Part shown: positions 36,663 to 49,261 of the stretch, one piece after another
How the letters are laid out: every line of letters starts with the position of its first letter
How positions within the stretch are numbered: position 1 is the stretch's first letter
NCBI GenBank assembly: GCA_011316305.1
Contig: SAUG01000015.1
Span: 248,001-312,000 of the forward strand
Reading direction: 5' to 3'
Source: Rusavskia elegans
Taxonomy: Eukaryota; Ascomycota; Lecanoromycetes; Teloschistales; Teloschistaceae
DNA: 64,000 nt
Program-made: the position numbers and the translations under genes
Notes under the pieces: model-generated
What the model was told of the DNA's origin: nothing
The model's input: the letters and a program-made list of their open reading frames with translations, nothing else
The model's database searches: none

Positions 36663-38419
36663 ATGGCAACGTCAAGACTCGGCAGTAGCCTGCTGACTCG
36701 ACTACCTAATTCATTCGTATCGAAAAGGACCCGGCCTCGATACACCTGTGCGTTCTGCCAACAATCGCCCCTCCCGCGGCGTCTACCCTTTTCATCCCGA
36801 TCCTACAGCGAGAGCTCCCGCCCTGACAATGGCCCTTTCCGTACGAGACTACGCACTGCTCTCCGCAAAACGAAAATCGAATGGCGTCCGATACCAATCA
36901 CCTTAGGCATTGGTTTCCTCGGCGCCATCCAATTCTACAGGCTCCGCAAACGAGAACAGGCCAAGGAGGAAGAGGAGGAGCAAGAAGAGAGGAGGCAGCA
37001 GAGCCACAAACCTGCAAAGCGAAAAAGAATAAGGCCCAGCGGTCCATGGTCAGTGCAATCCAGTCACTCTATACACATCGGTCTCCTCTCCAAAGCTGAC
37101 TTGGTGGTTCCCAGGCAAGTGCAGGTGATGTCGACTCTTCCTCTTAAAGCTGTCTCAAGGCTATGGGGCCGTTTCAATGAGCTTGAGATACCGTACTACC
37201 TACGCGTTCCTGGCTTTAGGTTGTACTCCTGGATCTTTGGTGTGAAGTGAGCAGCTGCGACCTTCTTCAAGAACACCTCTAATCTTAAGGCGCCAGTCTT
37301 GCCGAAGCCTCGGAATCGGATCTCCATGTCTATCCAAATCTTGCCTCCTTCTTCTACCGCACACTGAAACCTGGAATCCGCCCCCTGGACCCAAACCCAT
37401 CTGCCTTACTCTCCCCGGCTGATGGTCGTGTCCTGCAAATAGGCATGATAGAGAATGGTGAGGTGGAACAGGTCAAGGGTATGACCTACAGCCTGGATGC
37501 GCTTCTTGGAAAGGAGCCTCCGATGGCGGATTCTAACCTGAACCGACCCGAGAAGGAGTCCGGCGACTACGTTGCACAGTCAGTTAAGGTTGGGAATGAA
37601 GACATCATCAAAGCCGACGAAGAGTTCGCCAACGTCAATGGGATAACATACACGCTGCCCAACCTATTCTCTGGTCCCAAAGGGGGTGAAGGCCCAGCCA
37701 CAATGGACGCATCTACAACACCCAAGTCTTCCTCGGAAGCTGAGGTACGCGCGGAATTTGCACTGGGGGATGGCAGCCAGCGATCGTGGTGGTCACCGAC
37801 CGCCAAGAAAGTGCCCACGGCACTGTTTTATATTGTTGTGTACCTCGCGCCGGGAGACTACCACCGGTTCCATTCGCCGACCTCTTGGGTAGTGGAGAAA
37901 CGGCGGCATTTTGCGGGGGAACTCTACAGCGTTTCGCCGTATTTGCAGCGCACATTACCCGGTCTCTTCACACTCAACGAACGAGTGGTGCTCCTGGGCC
38001 GTTGGCGGTGGGGGTTCTTCAGCTTCACGCCGGTGGGAGCTACGAATGTGGGATCGATCAAGATCAACTTCGACAGCGAACTGCGGACGAATAGCTTGAC
38101 AACGGACACGGCAGCCGATCGAGCGGCGGAAGAAGCAGCCGAGCGAGGGGAGTCGTACAGCGGGTTCGCAGAAGCGACGTATGCGGAAGCCAGCAAGCTC
38201 CTGGGAGGTCACGCTCTCCGCCGCGGAGAAGATATGGGAGGTTTCCAGCTGGGAAGCTCGATAGTGCTGGTGTTTGAAGCACCAAAGGGTAGTCGGAAAA
38301 GCCCTGACGACGGTTGGGCGGAGGGAGAAGGGAAAGGAGGCTGGCGATGGGGGGTAAGACAAGGTCAGCGGGTCAAGTACGGCGAGGCGATCGGATGGGT
38401 GGATGAGGAAGGCAAATAG
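36663..38419 (+). CDS. PSD1: Phosphatidylserine decarboxylase, mitochondrial
   Basis: Makes phosphatidylethanolamine from phosphatidylserine at the inner mitochondrial membrane. Exons join(36663..37048,37115..37246,37297..38419), 546 residues, in phase. The N-terminus is basic, Ser/Arg-rich and lacks acids (MATSRLGSSLLTRLPNSF), like a mitochondrial presequence. One hydrophobic segment follows near residue 80 (PITLGIGFLGAIQFY). The catalytic part shows PYYLRVPGFRLYSWIFGV, PADGRVLQIG, LAPGDYHRFHSPTSW and the self-cleavage motif LGSS at ~491-494, where the second subunit's pyruvoyl group forms at the first Ser. Many family members have LGST; LGSS is a tolerated form. The last ~50 residues carry a Gly/Trp-rich insertion. 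It is divergent from the HERP-like gene across ~220 bases. Confidence 0.94.
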
Positions 38420-39359
38420 GTGGGTGTCTGGGGGACCATCAAGGTTGAGCGATCCCATGTCTCGTTGTCCCAACTTTGTCCCCTTTTCCAGTGTTCATGA
38501 AGCGTGACATGCAATCTTCTGATCACATAGCCACTTGTCCATTATTCCTGTCAAAACAGGGGGTAAATCGTCATGGCCTTGACTAAGGACGTAAGGTATC
38601 CTTGATTGATCAACGCTCTGTAACAATCGACGCAGTTCCCAATTGAGCGTTGGCCGCAGTCTACATAAAGATGACCTTATATCCCTTTGTCTTCCATGCA
38701 ATCGGCTGTAAATTCAGAGCTCCATCATCCTTCTGATCAGCTCTCTCTCATCACCTCATTCACCTCCATGCATTAGCGCGATCACGGTCTGAAGCTCCAC
38801 TACTTAAACAGCTTCCTCGACTCCAACCTCTTCCTCCTTTCTACACCCACCAACCACACTTATCTTCACAATCATCTTAGACAATCCGTCCTCCATTGAA
38901 CTCCTCGCTGCTATCGCTCGCCTACTTCTGCTATTCTTGTCCACCACCGCATTAGGCGAGTCGCAGGTACTGTAAGTTGCCCCACCAAGAAACACATCGT
39001 TTCACTCCTTGCATCCTTTGCTTTGCACCTTCTTTGGTCTATCACAAATCTACTGGAGGTGTTTGTCATACTCTGCTCAGATTGGTCTTGTTTGTGTACA
39101 AATTTGGACTGTAAAGTCAATCAATCCGTCTTTCACCATCTCTCTTTGGAAGGTCGTCAGCCTCTGAGAGTGTACCACTCCCATTTCGCTACCAATTTGC
39201 CATTGATCACGTCGTTCAGCGAACGAGCGAATCTTGTGTGATTACTAGTCTATCTCATTTGTTTTCCTCCTTGTCATCCAAAGTCGCCCCAATCGCTCGC
39301 TGATTCCTTACCACCAGGGTCGGAAAGCGCCTTAGATACCGGACTCTCGAAAAATCGCA
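38420..39359. other. Argonaute upstream region
   Basis: About 940 bases without a gene, AT- and pyrimidine-rich toward the Argonaute start. Probably promoter and a long 5' UTR. A 5' UTR intron is possible but could not be placed. Confidence 0.4.
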
Positions 39360-42300
39360 ATGAGCGGACGTGCACGCGGCGGTCCTCCGCAAGGACGCGG
39401 TCGTGGTGCTGGGAGCGACAGCTCCCGGAGTGACCTAGGCAGAGGTGGCTTCCAAGGTGGAGGCAGAGGTGGGGATCGAGGTGGTCCGAGAGGAGGGCGT
39501 GGAGCTCCCGGAGGAAATCCGAGAGGCGGTGGACGAGGGGGCGGCGGTGGACGAGGGGGCGGCGGTGGGAACCTTCCCAGATACCAAGACCAATACGAGC
39601 TGGAGGTTGACCCAAACAATGGAATCTTCACGTAAGCGCCACTTCCTGTCTTTCATTCTATGGTGTTGCTCAAGAGATCATAGGCCTCAGAACGAACCTT
39701 TGCAAGCTCCCGACCCAAACGTTGAGGACAGAGAAAACGCTCTGATCCGCCCTGGCGAGGAGATCTCGCTAAGTGGTCTCTCACTCGACGAGTTTACCTT
39801 GCCCGCTCGTCCATCCTATGGCACACAGGGTCGTAAAATTGTCCTCAGGACGAACTACTTCAACATGTTAACCAAACCAAATGCCCAAATATATCGCTAT
39901 AACATCGATATCAAGCCACCGATCTTGACCAAGACCAGCAAGGACGACAAGAAGGATGACGAGAAGGATGACAAGAACAAGAAGGCCAAAATCAACCGAC
40001 GCAAGACTCGGAGGTTGATCCAGCTTGTCATCCAGAACAATACTCCACTGCAGGGCCCGGGAATCGCGACGGATTTCCAGCAGCTCCTCTTCAGTGCTAA
40101 GCGGCTCTCCTTGGACAACGGTAAGAGAACCTTACAACAGCGCTACTACGAACCCGAGGAACAAGGTCCTGGACCAAAGTCAACTAACCATCAAGTCACC
40201 ATCACGGATCACGGATCCATATCCATACAACAACTAGTGGAATATCTTTCAAGCCCTCCAGGTGTTACTAGCGTTGGTTTCGACAAAGGCGATGTAATCC
40301 AGGCCCTAAACATAATTATGACACGCACCGCAAGCGACGACCCGACTGTTTACGGCGGCGGTACGCAGAATAAGTTCTATCGACTTCCATCCGATGGTCC
40401 AGGATTCGACCTCGGTAGTGGCCTCGTTGCTCTCAAGGGGTTTTATACGAGCGTTCGGACCTCGACGTTACGAATCCTGGTCAATATCAACGTCGCCAAT
40501 GGTGCCTTTTACCCTGCTATGAACCTGCTTGGGCTGATGAGACTCCACACCCCAAATCCCGCTAACGATCAGACATCAGGTCTTGAAGGGTTCATCAGCC
40601 GCTTGAGAGTTTCGCATTCATATATCAAGGGGCAAAAGAAGATTAAGACCGTCCAGGGTTTCGCCCACCCCAGCTTGAAGTTCAAGCAAGACTTCCCTCC
40701 ATTCGGCACTGCGCACACCATCAAGTTTGCATGCCCCGAGCTACAGGCTACTGGGAAGATTTCAGTCTTCCAATATTTCAAGAGGAAATGGAATGTCGAT
40801 CTCAAAAAACCAGACGATCCATGCGTGAATCTTGGGAACAGGGAGCACCCTGTCTTCGTCCCTCCAGAACTCTGTGAGGTAGAACCAGGACAGCAGTACA
40901 ACAAGAAGCTGGACGGCAGTCAGACGTCGCGGATGCTTCAATTCGCTGTCCGTAAGCCCGCAGAGAATGCACGCCGTATCATCGATCAGGGTGCAAGAAT
41001 GATGGGTCTCTCGTTGACAAATCCGAACCTTGTCAGTTTTTCCCTCTTGAACTTCAACAGTCAATCGCTAACCTAAACGATAGCTTGAATTTGGAGTCAA
41101 AGTCGCGCCACAGATGATTACGGTAAGGGCCCGTATCTTGCCACCTGTACCCATTCAATACAAGAATGGGAAGATTCCAAAGACGTTTACGACATCGAAC
41201 GGCAGCTGGAACATGGCCGGGGGTACAAGCTTTTCCGACGGGAGATATCTTCGCAACTGGACTGTGGTCAAATTCGGCCGCGATGAAATTGGTAGGGCGG
41301 ATATTGCTAAATTCAGGGAGTATGCGCGGAATTGTGGTGTTGGTAGCGATGAACCTGCGCACCCCGATGGAATACTGGTCAATTTACAGGGCAATTTCAA
41401 TCAAGATGCTGACGACAAAGCCATTGAGACTATTCTGCAGACAGCTGCCGAGAAAGGTATGAAGGTGCTACTGGTTTTCCTACCGAGCGTCGACGCATTC
41501 ATCTATTCTCGAGTCAAGTTCTGGGCCGAAGTGAAGTTTGGTATGATAATTTGACCCACAATAACGAGTATGATGCTGAGCTGCGTCCAGGTATCCAAAC
41601 CATCTGCAGCGCCGGTCTAAAGATCCGTGTCAAGCCAACGCCGGACAATAACTTCAGACCACCTCCCGGAGCCGTGTCACCAGACTACTGTGCAAACATT
41701 GCACACAAATTCAATCTCAAACTCGGTGGGCTGAATCAAACTCTCCCTTCGGAGAAACTTGGCATCTTGAGGGGCGGGAAGACGATGCTTGTCGGCATGG
41801 ACGTGACGCATCCATCTCCTGGCAGCCTCAAGGGGTCTCCAAGCATCGCTGGCGTGGTAGCAAGCATTGATGGGCAATATGGTCAATGGCCCGCGTCCAT
41901 GCAAGCACAAGAGGGGAGGGTGGAAATGATACAAGCGCTCGAAGAAATGTTCGGCGAACGTCTCGACCTGTGGCAGAGGACCAACAAGGGCGCCTTCCCC
42001 GAGCGTATTATCATATATCGCGATGGTGTCTCCGAGGGTCAATATCGAACACTGCTTGTAAAGGAGCTGCCCCAGATCCGCGAGGCATGCAAGAAGCGGT
42101 ACCCCGGAGGGAAGGGGCCTAAGATCTCCATCATCGTTTGCGGCAAGCGTCATCACACGCGATTCTACCCGGCGGAAGCACAAAATGCCGACCGGTCTAC
42201 GAATACCAAGAATGGGACCGTTGTCGATCGCGGGATCACAATGGAGAAGGGGTGGGACTTTTTCCTGCAGGCTCATACCGCTCTCAAGGGTACGGCCAGA

Positions 42301-42648
42301 CCGACACACTACATTGTGATTTTGGACGAAAACGGGATGAACGCAGATGGATTAGAGGCACTGGTAAGTTCTGTTGAAGTTGTTCAATCCCTTCGTCGGT
42401 AGCTAATCACTGTCATCCAGACACACAACCTCTGTTATCTGTTTGGCCGAGCAACCAAAGCAGTCTCGCTGTGCCCTCCAGCGTATTATGCCGACCTGCT
42501 CTGTGAACGCGGCCGAGCGTACCTGTACAAAGAGTTCAATGCTCGCGACAATGCGACGACCACTACAGAGCAAACATTCGACTGGGACCGGGCCCCCTGG
42601 TTGAAAGGGGTCCACGCTTCGTTGAAAGATACGATGTTTTACATATAG
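39360..42648 (+). CDS. AGO: Argonaute (QDE-2/Ago1-type)
   Basis: Small-RNA-guided effector of RNA silencing. Exons join(39360..39631,39684..41031,41084..41540,41591..42363,42421..42648), 1025 residues, all in phase. The first ~85 residues are an RGG/GG-rich tail, then the ArgoN domain (GRKIVLRTNYFNML) and linker. PAZ text includes GFAHPSLKFKQDFP and FQYFKRKWNVDL. The MID domain has KIRVKPTPDN. The PIWI domain shows GMDVTHPSPG (Asp ~763), a Glu at ~804 in the glutamate-finger position (RVEMI), IIIYRDGVSEGQ (Asp ~837) and YYADLL (Asp ~975). This makes a DEDD-type slicer tetrad as in other fungal Argonautes, where animals have His last. The protein ends DTMFYI, the usual buried C-terminus. Slicer activity is therefore expected. 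Confidence 0.95.
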
Positions 42649-44197
42649 CCCTGCACTTTCACGGCGGTGCCGATGGATGCGCTTTTACCAACATGCTGGT
42701 CATGAACGGCCAGGAACCCAAGCTTTCACACCTCGGAGGCTTGAGCATTGGAGGGATGACAATGACTTTACGACTTTCCTTCCTATCATCAAGTTATGAT
42801 TAATGAATCATGGATGCTGGCGCACATCATGTAGGAGCATTCGGCTCTTGCGGTATCGTTTGTCACTCTGCCTTCTTTCCTCTACGTGCCCCTGGTGTGA
42901 GAACGAGGGTGTGGACGAAGGGAGAACCGCTTCATGAAGACGACGACTCTTGAGAAGGAAGCGATGACACGAGGAGCCCGGAGCTGTTTCCAAACGATCA
43001 TTCAGATTATTACCATATAGATATTACTTACGATCATCCCTTTCACTTTCTTTCTTTGCCTCTGGTTTGCCTTCTGAATCAGTCAGGTGCCTCACCTACA
43101 AATTCTTACTTACTTGCAACTGGTAACATCCATGATGCTACTAAAAGCCTTTCCAGAACCACAAGAGAAGGAAAATACCACCGTCGTACAGGGAGCAGGA
43201 TGATCAACTCCATACCTTCATGGAACACGCTCAGTAACAAGCACCCCCTCGACAGATGATATTATTGTTCAGATGATGAAAAGGTTTAATAAATTACGGC
43301 AGCAGCACGTACATGTATAGCATCGCAGCATCCATCCCATCCAGCAAGAAAAGGCGCCAAATTGTCGTCCCATGAAAGCCTGCGGTGTACATCTTCACAG
43401 TCCAGATTCCCGTTCCTCCATCCCTTCAACTTGCCTAAAACGCTGTGTCCCATTTGCCTTGCCAGAAATCGTCATGTTACATCACAGACCAATTCGCAAT
43501 AGGAGGCTACGACAGCCGTTGGCTCGATAAAAAAGATGTAAAAACTAGTGACTTCTTGCGAGGGAGACCATTGACTGCAGGTGCCTGGTAGAGCCAACAC
43601 GCTGGCTAGCTAGCTAGCTAGCAGACGAAGGGAAAGAAGGTATAGGTATGGGTACTGCGACATGCAGTCTCAGACTCGTCAAATGATCCTCCCTCGACGT
43701 AGGAGTGAAGCCCGTGGGCAAGGAGGACTGGTGTACAAGCGTTTTGTAGAGTTCGATGGGTGAACTTGGAGGATGGATGTTGAAAGGGGACCGGGATGTG
43801 GAAAAGTCGGTTTAAAGTGGCATATGGAAATGTTACTTGGGGAGTTGTAGAAACAGCGGAGCAGATGATCTTGCCTTTAGAGGAGGGAGGTTGAGTATGA
43901 GACAAGTGTACAAACGAGGTGGGTACCCGCATGCTGAATAGCAATAATCCATGAAGTCCGTTCAGTACGGTGATAGGCCACAAGCTGATGCTATCCTGGC
44001 AGAAAGTTGGGCAGGGGAAGAAGAAGATGTTGATATGAGCAGCTCATAACCGTGTATCCCAAGTCGAGCCGAAGCTGTAATGTACATCTTCAATGACCAT
44101 CCATACCCTTCCATATCAAGCTTTCTTGTCCCTGAACCGTACACCTCTGTAACGCCAGACGCTATGATGCTTCCTGTTTTCACACAGAGTACGTGCT
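42649..44197. other. Long convergent intergenic region
   Basis: About 1.5 kb between the Argonaute and SEC63 3' ends. Contains a short GCTA tandem (43605-43622). Open frames on the minus strand near 43618-44183 lack motifs and good starts. Confidence 0.45.
43605..43622. repeat. GCTA tetranucleotide repeat
   Basis: Four and a half perfect GCTA (palindromic CTAG) units. Short; probably ordinary microsatellite. Confidence 0.9.
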
Positions 44198-46482
44198 CTA
44201 CTCCCCGTCAGTATCGGTATCAGTATTGGTATCACTTGTATCGCTCCCTGCGTCGCCCTCTGTATCGCTCTCGTCGTCACTTGATTCGACCTCTTGCATC
44301 TTCTTCTTTCTTCGGGGCTGTTGGCTGCCGCCGCTTAATCCGCCCGACTTGAGCGCAGACATTTGACCAGCGATCGAATCTGCGGCACGAGATGCATGTT
44401 AGTACATGGCTCGTGCTCGGACGTTGAGGCAAAGTACTAAGGGAGTATCTAGATGGAAGAATTACCTTCTTCCGGTTCACTGATCTCATCCTCTTCCACC
44501 ATTTCCATCGCCTTCGCACTATCTTCCACCTCCAGCACCACATCCATCTTGCTATCCATCCCCACATAGCTGTCGCAAATGAGGTGCATGGTGAACGGGT
44601 ACTTGCCCACCTGCGGCGGCGCCTGGAACTGCATCTTGAAGGTCTGCATGTTGAAAGTTGGATTGCCTGCATCATCGAAGAGAGCTTTGTTGAAGGTTGT
44701 GAATGTGAAGGGGGGGACGGCCATCTTGCCTAACTTGCTGTCTGCCAGGAATACGTGCCATCGTGGAGAGTGGTCGCGAGGAAAGTATGGAGCGTACGCT
44801 AAAGGAGGCTGTAAAGGCTTATCTTCTGGGTTCGCTTGCTTATCTTCGTTACCGTCCAGTATCTTGGCTTTCTTTGACCGGGTTGGATATCGGCCAACAA
44901 GGGCGTCGACATCGCCTTCGTCAGGATCGACGTCCTCAAGATCCAACTCGTTGACCGGAGGGACATTCGCTGTACCCGGTGGGATCACACGAGCCTTAAG
45001 GACCATCTGAACAAGACTGCTTTGCGTGACAACCTTTTCACCTATGACCTTGAAGAAGACCTTCTCAAGCTGCAAGAGTGGTAGCTGCCTGGCCACGGCG
45101 ACGGCGGTGTTGTACTGTCCTATCTCCAAAACGTTGGGCTGGTCAGTAGCTAGTTTCCGCCTCTTATACTCAGGCAGCGACATGAAATCTTGAATTGTGA
45201 GGTGATCGCGAGCGTTGGGTCCTTCGATGCTGCTGGCTATTGCTGGCGTGATGTACGGGAGCTGTAGGAGAGGAGAAGCATGCGGAGGTATGGCTTGGAT
45301 GAGATTTTGTGATATGTGGTAGGCTGAAAGGATTTGGGCGACATTGCCGTATGCGAGCGAGATGGCTGTCCACGATTCGTTCAGGGCGAGGGCCAGAGGT
45401 GCGACTTCGTACTTTTCTGGTCTCGCATTAGTGCCGTGGTAATTCCATGACAGCATAGGCAGTCTCCTACCGTTGTCAAGAGTTGACCCGTCGAGAGCGA
45501 CCCGCCCAAGGTAAGCCCACAGCAGCGCCAGAGCCTTTCTCCGAGCACCATCACTCTTCTCCAAAGTCTGCTGGTCCGAAGGGTCCAACCCGCTTGCTTT
45601 CTGGCCGAAAGTTGGACTCTCGCTAACCTTCTTCTCAACCTTTCCAAGGCCATTTTCCGCCTTATTCCCCGTCAGAACCTCCTTGTACTCTTCTCCGCAG
45701 GTTAAGGCATTGACGACCCCACCGTCGGTGATATCTTCCTTATACTCCCTGAACAGGTTCCCTGCACTGGCCAGCAGAACCTTCTCTTTGGTCATTTTCT
45801 GTGTGCCATACCACCACTTCCCCACGACATATGGCAGTAAAACGCCCAGGAGTAGACCATAGACCAACAGGACGTATTTTCCGTTTCCTTCGGTGATGAT
45901 GAACTTTGGAAGAGCGATACCAATGCTGTAACTCTGTTTCCCATCCGGATGGCCAAACTGAATGTAGTTGTTCCGGACCTCTTCGTCGGTCAAGGCCTTG
46001 TAAGCCTTGGAGAGTTCGACCCAATGGTCGTTGATGTCGTCCACGGTTTGATTTTTGGATTCGTCAGGTCTTGCTTTGTCTGGATGATAGACGCGCGATA
46101 GGTCTCGATAGCGTTTGTTTATTTTCTTGTCGTCCGCCGACCTGGGGATTTGGAGGATGTCGTAAGGGTCCCAAATCTTTGGCGCAGTGGTCTTGGTTAC
46201 GGCAATCAGGTAGCTCATCAAGGCAATAATGGCATAGCCAGCAACGACAGTGATGAATCTTTTCAACCTCCTCTCTCGGCGCCATTGTTTCCGCTTTTGT
46301 CCTTGGATCAGATTCTCGTCTGGCGGCTTGAAGTCGGACTTGATCCTGGGAGCAGTGGACTCGAGCTCTTTGGTCGGCTTCAAGAGGGAAAAAGTCAGTG
46401 GAACGGTGATGAGGGCGGAGATTGTCAAGATGAAGTAAGGGAAGAATTGGCCCTGTTCATCGTAGGTGTAATCGGTCGACAT
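44198..46482 (-). CDS. SEC63: ER translocon subunit Sec63
   Basis: Exons complement(join(44198..44379,44466..46482)), 732 residues. J-domain membrane protein that recruits BiP/Kar2 to the Sec61 channel for post-translational import. It opens MSTDYTYDEQGQFFPYFILT, with the first membrane segment, then a second (FITVVAGYAIIALMSYLIAV). The lumenal J domain holds YDILQIPRSADDKKI and HPD in RVYHPDKARPD. A third membrane segment (YVLLVYGLLLGVLLPYVVG) and cytosolic Brl/Sec63 domains follow. The end is acidic with Asp-Thr repeats (DTSDTNTDTDTDGE) supplied by a last exon behind an 86-base intron; acidic tails in Sec63 bind Sec62. The start at 46482 matches the family. Lhs1, its lumenal co-worker, is encoded 22 kb away. 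Confidence 0.95.
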
Positions 46483-47117
46483 GACTGAAGGTGAACGACT
46501 TGACTTGTCCCTCCTGGTTCGGCGGCAGCATGGGTTCAACAAACAGTAATGCTGGGATAAAGTATGTACATCTGGGGGGGTTGAAGGACCGAGACTCAGT
46601 CGCGACTGGATCAGATATCGTGGATGCGAAAAGCAAGTTGGTCTCACTACTGAACCATTCGGCCACCTATTCTTTTCTTTCGCATCTGCATGCAGCCCTA
46701 CCGTTTCCACCTTTTCAGGGGTCCAGCGGCCAGATTCCGCTCTTTGCTCAATCGGCTAGCGTGACGTCGTCTGAAATCCAACACAAGCATTCCATCTGAT
46801 TTCTTTTCTCTACCAGTCTGCAGTGCCCTGAACATTGGACTCTCCATGCGTTGCCGAGTCCAATGCACATCCTCGCCTGATTGTATTCGCTAACACTGGT
46901 TCTGATCGACATCGTGGGGGAGAAGAAGGCATTTCGCAAGGCACGACCGATGAGCAACATATCCTATGAACGAAGCATCGTTCAATCGCCCTTTCAGGCT
47001 GTTGATGGGATAGCTTCAAACAAGGAGACCTAAGTTGTTTTGATGATATGCAATGTTCCGTTACCTTAAACCCTAAGCCTTCAAGAGAAAACTCTCTACG
47101 ATCTGTATCTACAGACC
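46483..47117. other. SEC63 promoter / MYND gene 3' region
   Basis: Intergenic; both flanking genes are on the minus strand. No motif recognised. Confidence 0.4.
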
Positions 47118-48719
47118 TTATAACCCGAGACCAGCCACCAAACGCGTTGTTCCAGCAAGGGTTGGAGATATATCAAACAACGGCGGGAGATCCTTCCAGC
47201 TATCCTCCTTTTCGGCCTTCTGCTTCCGGTATTTGTTAAAGTACCAGTCAAGCCTAGATGGATGCAATAAGTCCAAGACCTCGCCCTTACTTCGTCGTCC
47301 CTCAACCGACTCCTTCATGGCTTCACTGACAACCTGAACAAGATACATGATGATCGTTTCGACGTGATGAGGATGTAGGTCTTTGCCATCTTGTCGCATC
47401 ACCAGCACTGTCCCTTGCTCCGCGAATCCCGGTGTCGTACCCCAACGAGGGCTTTTGGTATCGATGTCAAGGAGTAGCAAGTGTGCTCCATAGTTCGTAT
47501 TCCCGTTTGCCTCAGCTTCCTTTTTCCAACTGTCATCAACCGGTTTTCTCCTCAGTACAAGTGGCAATCCCAGACGGCCGGTGACTGCGCAAGGTTGCAA
47601 GTACGCGAAGGCCGGATGGCCTTCTCCTATCAACCGTTCCTGGTATTTGGTGCCAATGTGATTGTGCTCGACGTCGGATGCGACCTGGACTATTGTGATC
47701 TGGTGCTGCTGCTCAAGCTCGTCCCTGAGCGACTGAGGTAACCACCAGAAGCTGAACGCCCCAAAGTCTTCGTGGCCCGGCATCAGTTGGCCATAGATAC
47801 CAAAGAAGTCTATCAGATCACGAAATTCAACCATGGATATATCCTCCAGCACGGCTTCGTCTTCGTTCTCCTCAGATTCATCGAAGCAGGTCAGGACAGC
47901 GACCATAGGACCCCGCCAGCTGAAGTGGAAATTCCCTTTGGTGACCCACCCTATGCTCATATTGGGCTCCGATCCATCAGTGAAGGATTTTTCCCGGAGG
48001 AGGAGGTACACCCGAGCCGTGGTCTTGTCTGTTCTTCGATCTCGTCTGACACTTCGTGTCACATACTGCTGGCCGACTTCTCCTTCAGCCACTACCAAGA
48101 GCTCTTCGACCTCTCCGAGCTCGAACTTCTCTTCCACACACTCCAAATCTAATGGTTCATCGTTCTGTTTCAGCCAGACAAACTTTGGAGCCTTGTCATC
48201 TTCGGGGAAGAATATCGCTCGAACGGAATTTGGCTCTGGGCCGGTCTGGAAATTCTTGAACTCTCGACAAAGATGCTTGTGGAACGTCCAATCAATCCGT
48301 TGGCATTCCCGGGAACAGTACCAGGTGGATTTGCACTGCACACATTTCACTTGTGCACGTTGGAGACAGTTGGCGCAGATTTCTGGCATGGGTGTCTTCG
48401 TTAGGGGTTCTGGCTTCTGGGCTGAGCCGTTCGATCCCTTGGAGACGACCAGTTCGTGCGCTTCTTTAGCTCCGGTCGTACTATGAGCTTCTGTTGAGGA
48501 TTCCGTATCACTTCGACTCGTAGTCTGGGTATGGGTTCCGCCGGTCGACACCTCAACATGCGCGTGCGCTTCCTCAAGCACCCTTTTCCCATCGACTGAG
48601 CTGTTTTGTGTTGTTCTCATTGCGAGCTGGTCCGCTTCCTGCCTGGCCAAGCCATTTGCTTCCACTGGGGTTGCCATCTGATCTCCTTGTGTCTGCTCGA
48701 CCGGTTCGCTTCCTTCCAT
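47118..48719 (-). CDS. MYND zinc-finger protein
   Basis: Single-exon gene, 533 residues. A low-complexity Thr/Glu/Gly-rich N-terminus (~115 residues) precedes a MYND finger: CANCLQRAQVKCVQCKSTWY then CSRECQRIDWTFHKHLC, with all Cys/His ligands in place. MYND fingers bind Pro-rich peptides and appear in regulators and lysine methyltransferases, but no SET domain is seen here. The rest (~155-533) is a globular region with WGTTPGFAEQGTVLVMRQDG and repeated acidic patches. The same architecture occurs in many fungal MYND proteins of unknown role. The ATG at 48719 is first in frame. Confidence 0.85.
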   Translation of the reverse strand: MEGSEPVEQTQGDQMATPVEANGLARQEADQLAMRTTQNSSVDGKRVLEEAHAHVEVSTGGTHTQTTSRSDTESSTEAHSTTGAKEAHELVVSKGSNGSAQKPEPLTKTPMPEICANCLQRAQVKCVQCKSTWYCSRECQRIDWTFHKHLCREFKNFQTGPEPNSVRAIFFPEDDKAPKFVWLKQNDEPLDLECVEEKFELGEVEELLVVAEGEVGQQYVTRSVRRDRRTDKTTARVYLLLREKSFTDGSEPNMSIGWVTKGNFHFSWRGPMVAVLTCFDESEENEDEAVLEDISMVEFRDLIDFFGIYGQLMPGHEDFGAFSFWWLPQSLRDELEQQHQITIVQVASDVEHNHIGTKYQERLIGEGHPAFAYLQPCAVTGRLGLPLVLRRKPVDDSWKKEAEANGNTNYGAHLLLLDIDTKSPRWGTTPGFAEQGTVLVMRQDGKDLHPHHVETIIMYLVQVVSEAMKESVEGRRSKGEVLDLLHPSRLDWYFNKYRKQKAEKEDSWKDLPPLFDISPTLAGTTRLVAGLGL

Positions 48720-49226
48720 GGTAATCCGATGTTTAAACCCTTGCTGTTATTCTTGTGAGGACTGACTGTGCATCGTGATAAGTCTGCCCCAGCAATCGTT
48801 AATGTGATGGTTTGAAAGCCTGTCGGAGTAGAAAAGGGAAATCAATCAATAGGCTATCCAACAAGAACAAAGCACATACGGAAGTCGCGACTCAATGTTA
48901 ACTCCTCATTTAATTGCACCAACCCATTCAACCAGTATTCACCACTCACCAATAGCTAGGATCCTTGAGCGGTGTAATAGCATCGGAGGCCTCCAACAGA
49001 GTTCTGTTCAAGTTCAGACTGAAAGACGGTGTGATTATTTGGTCTTATGCATAGTTCCGGAAGTGTTGCTGTGATGAAGCGGTGAGACATGATGTTGTTG
49101 ACAACTCATAGTAACTATCGAACCTGGTTTCAGACATGGATTGCTACTTTGCATCCCTATGGCATCCGATACCTCGACTTCCATCCAGAAGAAATGGCGT
49201 GCCAGTCCATATATCAAGACAGCCAT

Positions 49227-49261
49227 CACAACGATATCCTACATCGTGGTACCGATTGTCG
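49227..49261 (+). repeat. Dispersed repeat core, copy D
   Basis: Reads TCCTACATCGTGGTACCGAT, nearly the same as copies A-C. Confidence 0.5.

Noticed and set aside
43605..43622. GCTA palindromic tandem as a regulatory site
   Set aside because: Only 18 bases and lies between two 3' ends; ordinary microsatellite is enough.
19437..46482. LHS1, HERP-like and SEC63 as an ER gene cluster
   Set aside because: They are 10 or more kb apart with unrelated genes between and mixed orientation; shared theme is most likely chance.
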